Below are positions 20,644 to 29,702 of a stretch of 30,962 nucleotides of DNA, in pieces. Origin of the DNA: an uncultured Verrucomicrobiales bacterium (GTDB lineage: Bacteria > Verrucomicrobiota > Verrucomicrobiae > Limisphaerales > CANJSG01); contig CAMLMI010000010.1 in assembly GCA_946480965.1 (NCBI GenBank), positions 1 through 30,962 on the forward strand. Direction: 5' to 3'. The translations under genes and the position numbers were made by a program. Under the pieces are notes generated by a model. The model searched no databases. It saw only the letters and a program-made list of their open reading frames with translations, and had not been told where the DNA came from. Numbering within the stretch: the first letter of the stretch is position 1; every line of letters begins with the position of its first letter.

Positions 20644-23600
20644 ATGATCCGCATCCCATTTTCCGAAATATCCGCCGCCTTCGCCCGCCGGTCCGGCCGC
20701 CTTGGCTGTTCCATGCTGCTCGCCGCAGGAGGACTGCTTTCACTGTTTGCAGCACCTTCGGCCCAAGCCGCGCCGGGTGACGTGGTGGCTTGGGGAAATT
20801 TTGGAGCGACCAACCTCCCGGCCTCCGCGACCAACGTCGTTTCGATGGTTTCTTTGCCCAGTCACGGCGCAGCGCTCCGGGGGGATGGTTCCGTAATCAC
20901 ATGGGCGACGAGTGGTGGCTGGGTCCAGACCCAGCCCGCAGCGGTGACGAATGTGACGCGCTTCGTCGGTGGGGGAAGCTACCGTCTGGCCCTCCGCAGC
21001 GACGGCTCGGTCGTGGGTTGGGACAACGGATTCAGCGGCATCCGAACCAATATCCCGGCCAATCTCGTCCATGCAATTGATGTAGCCCAGAGCGGCTCCG
21101 TCTCCGCCTCCTTGGACACGAACGACATTGTCCGATTCTTCGGAGCCAACACTTTCGTCATCGGTGGTCTGACAAACCGTCCAATCCACGCCTCTGATCT
21201 CGTTTCCATCGCCTTTCAACCCCTTTACTCGAATGGTGGGTTAGTGGGGCTGCGTCGCGACGGTGTCGTCGCGCGCTGGCCAGCCGGCGCGTTTCCAATC
21301 GCTGCGGCCGATTCAGGCAACCTGACCAACATCTCGGCACTGGCTCCGGGCCGAAACGCCTATCTGGTGCTGAAAGACGATGGCCGGATTTCTGGCTGGG
21401 GCACCGACATCGCAATCCTCAATATCCCCGCCGCCGCGACCAATATTGTGGCCCTCGCCGCCGGCAACTACGACGCCATCGCCTTGCGCAACGACGGTCG
21501 CGCCTTCGTCTGGGGCAGTCGCGGCGGCGGATTGACCAATCTCCCGGCCCACGCCTCCAACCTTGTCGCCGTAGCCATGAGCGACAACGCAGCCTTCGGT
21601 GTATTGGGCAACGGCACTCCGCGCTTTCTCAACAGCATCGGCCGTCGCATCGCGCGGCGGAACCAGACGCTCCACCTGAACGCCTTCGCCGTCGGCCAGC
21701 CGCCGCTCTTCTACCAATGGCGCAAGGACGGCGTCGTGCTCGACCACGCCACCGGTCCCGTGCTGGCCCTTCCGGACATCGCCGAAGCGGACGAAGGCGA
21801 ATACTCGGTCTCCGTCGCCAACGAACTCGGCTCCATTGATGGCGTGGTGGCCAGTGTCGAGGTGCAGGAGCCTTCCGCCATCCAGCAACACCCCGCGTCG
21901 CTCAGCGTGGCGGCGGGTTCCGTGGCTGAGTTCTCCGTCGGAGCCACGGGAGATCCCGCGCCCGGCTACCAGTGGTTCTTCAACAACCAGGCCATCGTGG
22001 GCGCGACCAACGCCAGCTTCGCCCGCAGCTACGCTTTGCCGGGCCTCGCCGGGAACTACCGCGTCGTGGTGAGCAACTACACCGGCATCGTCACAAGCGA
22101 GGTCGCAACCCTGACGGTCACGACCGGCGATTCGCCCTACGTCATCTCGTCGAGTTCGCGTCCGGTGGTCTCGCTCGGCGACGCCTTCGCGCTCTCGGTC
22201 AATCCCGGCGGGGCCGCGCCCGTGGCGGTGCAGTGGTTGAAGAATGGCCAGCCGTTCCCCGGCGGCAGCGGCACGAGCATCAGCTTCGCAAAGTCCGCGA
22301 TGGCCGACACGGCGGTGTATCGCCCGGTGTTGAGCAACAGCTTCGGCGTCCATCTCGGCCCGGAGATCCCCGTGACGGTCGTGCCGGTGGCGGTGTGGGG
22401 GCTATGGGCGACGAATCTACCGGCCAGTCTGAGCAACGCCGTCTCCCTCTCGGTTGGAGGCAAAGCGGGCTTCGCGGTCAAGGCCGACGGTTCGCTCGCG
22501 GCTTGGGGCACCAACGAAATGGGCCAGCTCAACGTGCCCGCCTCGGCGACCAACCTCGTGGCGGTCTCCACCGAATACGGCCACGTGTTGGCCCTGCGCG
22601 CAGACGGCACCGTCGTGGCGTGGGGCGACAACACCTCGGGCCAGTGCATCGTGCCGCCCGGTCTGGACAACGTCGTCGCCGTTTCGGCCGGTAGTGGTTT
22701 CAGCCTGGCGCTGAAATCGGATGGCACGGTGGTGGGCTGGGGCAGCAACAGCTCCGGCCAGCTCAACATCCCGGAGCGGGCGACGAACATCGTGGCGATC
22801 TCGGCGGGCTACAGCGCGGTGATCGCGTTGAGAGCGGATAAGCGGGTCGTTGTGTGGGGAACGCCTTGGAACGGAATTCCCTCGTGGGCGAGCACGGCGT
22901 CAAACATCGTCGCCGTTGCAGCTGGCGAGAACATGATCGTCGCGCTCACCGACGGCATGACCGACATACGCCAGCCCTACGCTTGGCCTTCGTCACCACA
23001 ACCTGGATATGGCTATGCACCCGGCACACCAATGACCACGCCTTGGTCATTCGCCTACCCGATCTACGCCATCGACGCCGGAGGGAACCAGGCATTCACC
23101 ATCGCCAACGGTGGCTGTTTGCAGTTTCGTTGGTCCGGAGGCATCAGCTATCCATCAATCGATCGCCCCCCGGCCTCCGCCGCCAAAGCCACTCAGCTCG
23201 CTGCTGGCAACTACGTCACCGGAGCCCTGCTCGACGACACCATTCCTCGTCAGTTCAAACTGGTAGCCAAGCGGCGCGGCGACATTGGTGGCACCGCCGT
23301 TTTCTCAGCAGTCGGGACTGGTGAAGCCACGTTCGCCTTCGACACCTTCCAATGGCGGTTCAACGGCGCAGACATTCCTGGTGCCACCGGACCGTATCTC
23401 GTGCTGACCAACCTGACCTCAGCCCAAGCGGGCCAATACCAGGTGGCGCGGCGCACTTGGCGCGGATTGGTCAACCTCAGCGACGAAGCCACGCTCACCG
23501 TTGGTGCTCCGACGGCTCCGGTCATCGCCCAGCAGCCCGTGAACGTGACGAACCGGGCCGGAGCGGACGTTGCGTTCCAAGTCGGGATCGCCGTTCCGAA

Positions 23601-26600
23601 CTCGGGCGAAGTCTTCTGGCTGAAGGACGGAACGCCGTTGACCGGGGCTTGGGGCGCGACGCTGACTTTGACCAATATCCAATCCGGCAGCGAAGGCCTC
23701 TACGCCGCCGTGGCCACCAATCTCAGCGGCAGCGTCACCAGCTCCGTGGCTTCGCTCGTCGTGACCTCGGCTCCGCCGGTTATCGTGGTCCAGCCGGTCG
23801 GTCGTGCGATTGGATCGGGCACGACGGCGCAGCTCTCGGTCGTGGCGCGCGGCGTCGATCCGCTCGAATTCCAATGGCAGCGCAACGGCGTGGATTTGCC
23901 CACCCAGACCAACGCCACGTTGTCCTTCCCGTCTTTCAGCGCCACCGATTCGGGCGACTACCGCGTGCGAGTTACCGGTAACCAAGGTGCGGGCGGCGAA
24001 ATCTTCAGCCAAAGCGCCGTGCTGGTCGCGGCGGACTTCCTCACCGCCGGAGACTTCTCGGGGAAACCCACGCCTTCGGCCGCAAGCAATCTGGTGTCCG
24101 CCGCGCTGGGCCACGGTTTCGCGCTGGGGCTGAAGCCGGACGGAACCGTCGTCGCTTGGGGCGACAGCGTGTGCGGTCTTCCGGTCGTGCCTCCGTCCGC
24201 GACGAACGTCGTGCGCGTCGCCGCCGGATACCGCAACGCCCTCGCCTTGCGCGCGGATGGTTCGCTGGTCTCCTGGAAGATCGGCAGCCCCGCGCTGCTC
24301 GCCGTTCCGGCGGAAGCCACCCGGATCGTGGACATCGCGGAAGGCGCGATGTCGCATCTGGCGCTGCGTAGCGACGGCCGGGTGATTGCTTGGTCGGAAA
24401 GCTTTGGCCTGACGAATGCGCCGCCCGCGAACCTCTCCAACGTGGCGCGGATCGCGGCCGGAGCGTTTCACGGACTGGCGTTGAAGAACGACCGGACGGT
24501 CGTTTCCTGGGGCAGCATCTCCTTCGTTCCGCCCGACGCGACCAATGTCGTGCAGATCGCGGCCGGGCGCGGTTTCAACGCGGTGCTGCGGGCCGATGGC
24601 AGTGTGGTCGCGTGGGGCGGGTTGACCGAAAGCTCGATCCGCACCGACCTCACCTGCTCGGGGGGCAGCGCCAGCATCGGCCACACCACGCAGACCAACC
24701 GCATCGCGCTGCCCGTCGAGGCGACCAACCTCGTGGCCATCGCCGCCGGGGAAACGCATCTGCTGGGCTTGCGGGCCGACGGCACGGTCGTCGCTTGGGG
24801 CGACAACTCGCACGGGCAACTAGAGATCGCTGGAGCCACGTCCGTCGCCGCCATCGTTGCGGGAGGTCACGCGAGCGTGGCTTTGACTCGGACGGCACTG
24901 CCGTTCGTCGCCACATTGGAAACAGAGCGGATCGTGGCGGAGGAAAATCCAGTCGTGCTCCAGCCGCTCGTGCTGGGACGCGAGCCGTTGACCTTTGGCT
25001 GGCTGAAGAATGGCGCGGAGGTTTTGGGAGCAACGAACCGTTGGCTCGCAATCGATGGCATAAACGCTGCCACCGTCGGTGCCTACGCGCCCGTGGTGAG
25101 TGGCAGCGGATTGTCCGTGACCGGAGCCGCCACGCAGGTGGGCTTCGTGCCCGGTTTGCCCCTCATCGTGACCCAGCCGGAATCGCTCACGACCGAAGCC
25201 GGTTCAGCGGCGGTCTTCCGCGTCGAGGCGCGGGGCACCGGGCCGCTCAATTACCAATGGCGCAGCGGCGGCGTGGCGTTGACCGAAACGCCCGGACAAT
25301 ACGAAGGCACACAAACGCCGACGCTCACGTTGCCAACGACCGCCATCGGCGCCGCTTCCTTCAATCTGCTCGTTTGGAACGCCTACGGCAGCGCGACCAG
25401 CCGCGTGGCCACCTTGCGCACCGTGCCGGTGAATTCACTGGCCGAGGCGTTGGACAGCACGCTGGTGTGGACCACCGGCGGCGATCACGGCGGCTGGTTC
25501 TGGCAGACGAACATCACGCAGGACGGCCAGGACGCCTTGCAGAGCGGGCCGAACCCCGACGACGGAACGAACTGGCTGGAGACGACCGTCACGGGACCGA
25601 CGACGGTCTCCTTCCGGTGGAAGTCCTCCGGGTTCTGGACCGATGTCCGTTTGCTCGTCGATGGCGTCCAGACGGCATCCATCTCCTGGGACACGGACTG
25701 GACCCTGGCAGCCGTGAATCTCCCCGCCGGGAGCCACACGCTGCGCTGGGTCGAGGAGCGGGACTTCGGTTCGGAGAGCACGCCGTCTTTGGCTTGGCTG
25801 GATCAGGTGCAGGTAACGCCGAACTTGGCTCCGCACTTCACGCAGTCGCCCGCTTCACGGTCCGTTTTGGTGGGCGGCTCGACGACGTTGTCCGCCTCGG
25901 TCATCGGTTCCGCGCCGTTGTTCCTGCAATGGCAGCAGAACGGCGTGGATCTGCCGAACGCCACCAACTCCAGCCTGACCCTGTCCGCCGTGACGACCAA
26001 CGCCGCCGGAATCTATCGGCTCTTCGCCTCGAATACGGTCGGCACCGCCATGAGCGCGGAGGCAACCGTGTCCGTGACGACCTCCGGCCCGAGCCTGACC
26101 GGCGGCCAGGAAGTGGTCGTGGCCGGCATCGGCACCGTGGCCACGTTGCAGTGGACCGTGAGCGGAGTGCTCTCGCCCAACCTGCAATGGCTCTTCAACG
26201 GCGAACCAATCCCCGGCGCGACCAACGCGTCGCTCGTCATCAGCAACGTGCAGCCGAATCTTGCGGGGAACTACCGCTTGGCCCTCAGCAGCGACATCGG
26301 CTCGACCACCAGCAGCGAGACGCGCTTCTCGGTGTTGCCGGTGGCGGTGTGGGGATCGAACAACATGCAGCAAAACCGGCTCTGGGAAGGATTCGCGAAA
26401 CCTTCCATCCTCAGCGCGACGGAGAACCGGACCGTCTATGTGCAGGACAGCAACGGCTACGTGAGCTTCTTAGGGCAATACACCTCGCTGGGGAGCTATC
26501 CGCCGATCTCCACCAACCTCATCAAACTTTCGTCCCGGAAGGATCTGGATGTGGGCTTGGAAGCGAATGGAACCGTCGTGCTCGGCAACTTGGCCCAGAG

Positions 26601-27615
26601 CCCGATCAAACCCGTGCCGCCGGATCTTGGCCCCGCGATGGACGTCGCGGCCGGGGCTTCCCATGTCATCGCGCTGAAGACCAATGGCACCGTGGTCTGT
26701 TGGGGCGACAACGGCAGCGGCCAGTGCTCTCCTCCCGCCGAGGCGACGAACCACATCGTTTCCGTCGTCGCCGGTCGCTGGTTCAGCGCGGCGCTGCGAG
26801 CCGATGGCCGGGCCTTCGCCTGGGGCACGAATACTCTCGGACTTTCCATGTCGGCTCCGCCCGAGGCGACCAACCTGGTGATGATCGCCGCCGGAAATGA
26901 ACAGGTCGTGGGAATGCGCGCCGACGGTTCGATCCTTCTCTGGGGTTCCGACTATTCGATCCCGGAGGCGGCCACGAACTGCGTCGCGATCTTCACGGGA
27001 GATTCCAGCATCTTTGCGCTCCATGCCCAGGGAACCCTGACTGGTTGGGGCGGCGGCTCGGCGGTTCCCGCCCAACCGCCCTACCTCTCGAACGTAGTCG
27101 CGGTCGCAGCGGGCATGAACCACGCGTGGGCCCTGATCGGCGACGGCAAGCCCGTGATCACGGTGCAGCCACGCTCGCGGTTGGCCGGACCGGCGGGCAG
27201 CACGTTGCTCGTGGTGAAGGCGACAGGGGCGGGACCGTTGGCCTACCAATGGTCCTTGGACGGCGTTCCGTTGATCGGCGCGACCAACTCCGCGTTTGCG
27301 GCCACGGAAGGCGGCGTTTACCGGGTGCGGATCAGCAACGCGCTGGGCGAAGTCGATTCCATCGAGACGGATGTGGCCACCCCGGCTGCGCCGCTGGAGT
27401 TCGACCGGACTCCGGGAGCTTTGGTCCTCGACGAACTGGGCTTCGGCTTCCGGTTGACCGGGCTGCCGACGGGCACGCCCATCGTGATCTACGCCTCGAC
27501 CAACCTGGTGGATTGGCTGCCGGTCTTCACCAATCCGCCTTCGGCCGGGGCGATGGACTTCGTTGATCCCGGGGCCTTGGCGAATCCGCAGCGGTTCTAC
27601 CGGGCCGGCGAATAG
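20644..27615 (+). CDS. Giant secreted RCC1-like propeller / Ig-like scaffold protein
   Basis: A 2,323-residue exported protein with a signal peptide (hydrophobic part about 23-40, ending SAQA-APG). Domain order, by nucleotide: RCC1-like block 1 (20779-21625); three Ig-like domains (21640-22385); block 2 (22386-23240); three Ig-like domains (23245-24066); block 3 (24067-24900); two Ig-like domains (24900-25425); a jelly-roll-like domain (25426-25820) with TVSFRWKSSG and GSHTLRWVEERD; two Ig-like domains (25825-26340); block 4 (26341-27145); one Ig-like domain (27150-27375); and a C-terminal module ending RFYRAGE. The RCC1-type unit is roughly ATNxVAxAAG, then ALRADGTVVAWGD. The last module resembles that of the 1662-4970 protein and may be a cell-surface or sorting domain. 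No catalytic residues are evident; adhesion or ligand binding outside the cell is the likely role. Confidence 0.9.
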   Translation: MIRIPFSEISAAFARRSGRLGCSMLLAAGGLLSLFAAPSAQAAPGDVVAWGNFGATNLPASATNVVSMVSLPSHGAALRGDGSVITWATSGGWVQTQPAAVTNVTRFVGGGSYRLALRSDGSVVGWDNGFSGIRTNIPANLVHAIDVAQSGSVSASLDTNDIVRFFGANTFVIGGLTNRPIHASDLVSIAFQPLYSNGGLVGLRRDGVVARWPAGAFPIAAADSGNLTNISALAPGRNAYLVLKDDGRISGWGTDIAILNIPAAATNIVALAAGNYDAIALRNDGRAFVWGSRGGGLTNLPAHASNLVAVAMSDNAAFGVLGNGTPRFLNSIGRRIARRNQTLHLNAFAVGQPPLFYQWRKDGVVLDHATGPVLALPDIAEADEGEYSVSVANELGSIDGVVASVEVQEPSAIQQHPASLSVAAGSVAEFSVGATGDPAPGYQWFFNNQAIVGATNASFARSYALPGLAGNYRVVVSNYTGIVTSEVATLTVTTGDSPYVISSSSRPVVSLGDAFALSVNPGGAAPVAVQWLKNGQPFPGGSGTSISFAKSAMADTAVYRPVLSNSFGVHLGPEIPVTVVPVAVWGLWATNLPASLSNAVSLSVGGKAGFAVKADGSLAAWGTNEMGQLNVPASATNLVAVSTEYGHVLALRADGTVVAWGDNTSGQCIVPPGLDNVVAVSAGSGFSLALKSDGTVVGWGSNSSGQLNIPERATNIVAISAGYSAVIALRADKRVVVWGTPWNGIPSWASTASNIVAVAAGENMIVALTDGMTDIRQPYAWPSSPQPGYGYAPGTPMTTPWSFAYPIYAIDAGGNQAFTIANGGCLQFRWSGGISYPSIDRPPASAAKATQLAAGNYVTGALLDDTIPRQFKLVAKRRGDIGGTAVFSAVGTGEATFAFDTFQWRFNGADIPGATGPYLVLTNLTSAQAGQYQVARRTWRGLVNLSDEATLTVGAPTAPVIAQQPVNVTNRAGADVAFQVGIAVPNSGEVFWLKDGTPLTGAWGATLTLTNIQSGSEGLYAAVATNLSGSVTSSVASLVVTSAPPVIVVQPVGRAIGSGTTAQLSVVARGVDPLEFQWQRNGVDLPTQTNATLSFPSFSATDSGDYRVRVTGNQGAGGEIFSQSAVLVAADFLTAGDFSGKPTPSAASNLVSAALGHGFALGLKPDGTVVAWGDSVCGLPVVPPSATNVVRVAAGYRNALALRADGSLVSWKIGSPALLAVPAEATRIVDIAEGAMSHLALRSDGRVIAWSESFGLTNAPPANLSNVARIAAGAFHGLALKNDRTVVSWGSISFVPPDATNVVQIAAGRGFNAVLRADGSVVAWGGLTESSIRTDLTCSGGSASIGHTTQTNRIALPVEATNLVAIAAGETHLLGLRADGTVVAWGDNSHGQLEIAGATSVAAIVAGGHASVALTRTALPFVATLETERIVAEENPVVLQPLVLGREPLTFGWLKNGAEVLGATNRWLAIDGINAATVGAYAPVVSGSGLSVTGAATQVGFVPGLPLIVTQPESLTTEAGSAAVFRVEARGTGPLNYQWRSGGVALTETPGQYEGTQTPTLTLPTTAIGAASFNLLVWNAYGSATSRVATLRTVPVNSLAEALDSTLVWTTGGDHGGWFWQTNITQDGQDALQSGPNPDDGTNWLETTVTGPTTVSFRWKSSGFWTDVRLLVDGVQTASISWDTDWTLAAVNLPAGSHTLRWVEERDFGSESTPSLAWLDQVQVTPNLAPHFTQSPASRSVLVGGSTTLSASVIGSAPLFLQWQQNGVDLPNATNSSLTLSAVTTNAAGIYRLFASNTVGTAMSAEATVSVTTSGPSLTGGQEVVVAGIGTVATLQWTVSGVLSPNLQWLFNGEPIPGATNASLVISNVQPNLAGNYRLALSSDIGSTTSSETRFSVLPVAVWGSNNMQQNRLWEGFAKPSILSATENRTVYVQDSNGYVSFLGQYTSLGSYPPISTNLIKLSSRKDLDVGLEANGTVVLGNLAQSPIKPVPPDLGPAMDVAAGASHVIALKTNGTVVCWGDNGSGQCSPPAEATNHIVSVVAGRWFSAALRADGRAFAWGTNTLGLSMSAPPEATNLVMIAAGNEQVVGMRADGSILLWGSDYSIPEAATNCVAIFTGDSSIFALHAQGTLTGWGGGSAVPAQPPYLSNVVAVAAGMNHAWALIGDGKPVITVQPRSRLAGPAGSTLLVVKATGAGPLAYQWSLDGVPLIGATNSAFAATEGGVYRVRISNALGEVDSIETDVATPAAPLEFDRTPGALVLDELGFGFRLTGLPTGTPIVIYASTNLVDWLPVFTNPPSAGAMDFVDPGALANPQRFYRAGE

Positions 27616-27641
27616 CCGCGAAGTTTTCGGCCTCCAAGCAG

Positions 27642-27673
27642 AGCCCGGTCGCCTCGTTGCGGCCGGGCTTTTT
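27642..27673 (+). terminator. Rho-independent terminator after the giant gene
   Basis: AGCCCGGTCGC (27642-27652) pairs with GCGGCCGGGCT (27659-27669), with one T-G pair and loop CTCGTT. A run of five T follows at 27669-27673. Confidence 0.9.
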
Positions 27674-27711
27674 GCTGAAGACGGAACGGCTCCGTCGGCT
27701 GGTCGGGACGC

Positions 27712-27740
27712 TTGACGCTCTCCGGGGCGATACCTAGGCT
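27712..27740 (+). promoter_or_regulatory. Candidate sigma-70 promoter for tig
   Basis: TTGACG (27712-27717) and TAGGCT (27735-27740) are 17 bases apart. The message would start near 27747 and have a leader of about 64 bases before the GTG. It lies between the upstream terminator and tig. Confidence 0.5.
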
Positions 27741-27810
27741 TCGCGGCTCGCTGTCGGGTGGATTTCGGCCCGTGCCTTTCCCCGATGGCCCGAAAACGAA
27801 AGGTTTTACC

Positions 27811-29115
27811 GTGAATGTGACCGTAGAAACGCTGGCGCCCTGCAAGAAACTCGTCCGCATCGAAGTGGACGCGCAGGCCGTGGATTCCGCCTTCGAGGAG
27901 ATGACGAAGAACTTCGTCCGCCAGGCGGCGCTGCCCGGATTCCGCCCCGGCAAGGCTCCCAAGGCGATGGTGCTCAAGCGCTACGACTCCGAGATCCAGG
28001 ACGAGGTGAAGAAGAAGCTCGTCCCCGATTCCTACCGCCAGGCCGTGAAGGACCAGAACCTCAAGGTCGTGGGCTATCCCGACATCGAGGAGATCCAGTT
28101 CGGCAAAGGCCAGTCCCTCCAGTTCGCCGCCACCATCGAGACCGCGCCGGAGTTCGAGCTGCCCGAATACAAGGGCCTGCCCGTGAAGCGCGAGACCAAG
28201 CAGGTCAGCGACGAGGACGTCGAGAAGGCGATGAAGACCCTGCGGGAGCGCCTCGCCAAGTTCGAGACCGTCACCCGCCCGGCCCAGGACGGCGACGTGG
28301 TCGTGGTCAACTTCAAGGGCACCTCCGAGGGCAAGCCCCTGACCGACTTCGCCCCGACGGCCAAGGGCATCACGGAGAAGGAGAATTTCTGGATCGCGGT
28401 CGATCCCAACGCGTTCATCCCCGGCTTCGGTCCCCAGCTCGCGGGCGCTTCCGCCGGCGACAAACGCGAGGTGAACATCGAGTTTCCGGCGGACTTCGTG
28501 CAGCCCGCCCTGGTCGGCAAGAAGGCCGTCTATGCCGTCGAAGTCGTCGAGGTGAAGGAGCGCATCCTGCCCGAGCTGGACGACGCGTTTGCCAAGCAAT
28601 ACGGCGCGGAGAACCTGGAGAAGCTCAAGGAAGGCGTCCGCCACGACCTCGCCAACGAGCTCACCATGCGCCAGAAGCGCAGCGTGCGGGAACAGCTCGT
28701 CAAGGGACTGCTCGACAAGATCGCCTGCGACCTGCCGGAAGGCCTGATCGGCCGCGAGACCCGCGAGGTCGTTTACAGCATCGTGAACGAGAACCAGCGC
28801 CGCGGCGTGCCCCAGGAGGCCATCGAGGCGCAGAAGAACGAGATCTTCGCCAACGCCACCACCACGGCGCGGGAACGCGTGAAGGCGTCCTTCGTCTTCG
28901 GCCGCATCGCCGAGAAGGAAGGCGTGAAGGTCGAACAGACCGACCTCATCCAGCGCATCCAGGCGATGGCCATCCAGTATCAGGTCCCGGCCGACAAGCT
29001 GGCCAAGGATCTCCAGGCCAACGACCGCATCAACGCCGTGGCCGAACAGGTCCTGCACGACAAGGTGCTGGACCTGCTGGAAAAGGAAGCGGCGTTCGAG
29101 GACGTCGCCGCCTGA
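27811..29115 (+). CDS. tig: Trigger factor, ribosome-associated chaperone / PPIase
   Basis: A 434-residue cytosolic chaperone that meets nascent chains at the ribosome exit tunnel. The N-terminal ribosome-binding domain has the signature GFRPGKAP at residues 43-50. An FKBP-type peptidyl-prolyl isomerase domain spans about 157-250 (GDVVVVNFKGTSEG, then FIPGFGPQLAGASAGD). The helical C-terminal substrate cradle follows, including RQKRSVREQLVKGLLDKIA. Length is normal. GTG 27811 is chosen over an upstream start at 27712 because it has AAAGG (27799-27803) seven bases upstream and begins at the conserved MNVTVETL-type strand. In many bacteria tig is followed by clpP and clpX; here it is followed by a terminator and a YihY-family gene instead, so it is a single-gene unit. 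Confidence 0.96.
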   Translation: MNVTVETLAPCKKLVRIEVDAQAVDSAFEEMTKNFVRQAALPGFRPGKAPKAMVLKRYDSEIQDEVKKKLVPDSYRQAVKDQNLKVVGYPDIEEIQFGKGQSLQFAATIETAPEFELPEYKGLPVKRETKQVSDEDVEKAMKTLRERLAKFETVTRPAQDGDVVVVNFKGTSEGKPLTDFAPTAKGITEKENFWIAVDPNAFIPGFGPQLAGASAGDKREVNIEFPADFVQPALVGKKAVYAVEVVEVKERILPELDDAFAKQYGAENLEKLKEGVRHDLANELTMRQKRSVREQLVKGLLDKIACDLPEGLIGRETREVVYSIVNENQRRGVPQEAIEAQKNEIFANATTTARERVKASFVFGRIAEKEGVKVEQTDLIQRIQAMAIQYQVPADKLAKDLQANDRINAVAEQVLHDKVLDLLEKEAAFEDVAA

Positions 29116-29141
29116 TCCTTCTCTTCACCGATCTTTCCAGA

Positions 29142-29175
29142 AACGCCCGGACACTTGTCCGGGCGTTTTCTTTTT
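29142..29175 (+). terminator. Rho-independent terminator after tig
   Basis: ACGCCCGGAC (29143-29152) pairs with GTCCGGGCGT (29157-29166) around loop ACTT, and the pyrimidine tract TTTTCTTTTT follows (to 29175). Perfect 10-bp stem. Confidence 0.93.
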
Positions 29176-29290
29176 GGTGAAGCGGTTCCGCTGAGGCGAC
29201 GGACGAACGCCGGGTTTGAGGTCCGGCCTGCAAGCCGGGTGCCGCGCGGGGAAACACCGACGAACGCTTGTGGGAAAACGAGAGACCAGC

Positions 29291-29404
29291 CAGTTCTGCC
29301 GCACTGCAAACTGCCAAGTTTGCTGGGCGCCGGGAAAAAGTCGCACACGGTTCGACCTTCCCTCTCTCCGCCTCGGCCTTATCGGCCTGGGTGCGGCAGA
29401 ACTG
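29291..29404. repeat. 114-base element with 14-bp perfect inverted ends
   Basis: CAGTTCTGCCGCAC (29291-29304) is perfectly repeated in inverted form as GTGCGGCAGAACTG (29391-29404). Just inside the left arm is a hairpin GCAAACT-GCCA-AGTTTGC (29306-29323) of the same shape as the REP-like units at 10282-10390. Confidence 0.75.
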
Positions 29405-29663
29405 ACGGGTCAGACGTCACAGAACGTTGGGATGCCTTCGATATGTCCCAAGCCCGGACGGAAGGCAAGTGGCCAATTGAGACTACGTTCCGCACATGAC
29501 TGGGCTTGTCAGCGCCCAGCGGAAACGCACGGCGCAGCATGGCCCTTGCAGCCGTCGGCCCACGGTCCGTTGGCGGGAAGCCTTTCAGGCGGCGGTGGCG
29601 GCTCCCGTGTTGCCCAGATGGCTATCGGATCCGCGCGGAGGGGATCCGGGCCGCCATTGCAAA

Positions 29664-29692
29664 TTGAATCTTCCCCGGCCGGAGCCTACGGT
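29664..29692 (+). promoter_or_regulatory. Weak candidate promoter for the YihY-family gene
   Basis: TTGAAT (29664-29669) and TACGGT (29687-29692) are 17 bases apart. Transcription would begin near 29699, four bases before the ATG, giving an almost leaderless message; no Shine-Dalgarno sequence precedes this ATG. The -10 is poor, so the call is tentative. Confidence 0.25.
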
Positions 29693-29702
29693 CCGACCGC
29701 GC

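Larger units (their letters stand above)
29176..29702. other. Long intergenic region with palindromes, no gene
   Basis: About 530 bases with no supported gene; the open frames here are low-quality and read through the next gene in the wrong frame. It holds two copies of GACGAACGC (29202-29210, 29259-29267), a REP-like palindrome CCGGC/GCCGG (29223-29238), a 114-base inverted-repeat element (29291-29404), and CGGATCC/GGATCCG (29626-29648). I searched by eye for tRNA, tmRNA and RNase P RNA features and found none convincing. Confidence 0.65.

Noticed and set aside
24390..26900. 836-codon open frame inside the giant RCC1/Ig gene
   Set aside because: Arginine-rich out-of-frame translation with no recognisable motif, start context or conservation pattern.
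20644..27615. Repeated 'ATNVVAIAAG' coding words considered as a CRISPR or satellite repeat
   Set aside because: The repeats are protein-level and diverged in nucleotide sequence, in frame throughout, and of uneven spacing, as expected for propeller blades.
29349..29372. A string resembling a tRNA-Ser 3' end (GGTTCGA followed by CCCTCTCTCCGCC)
   Set aside because: The T-stem does not pair around the loop, no CCA-side acceptor partner or 5' half (GGAGAG-type) is present upstream, and no anticodon arm can be drawn. At most a remnant or chance match.
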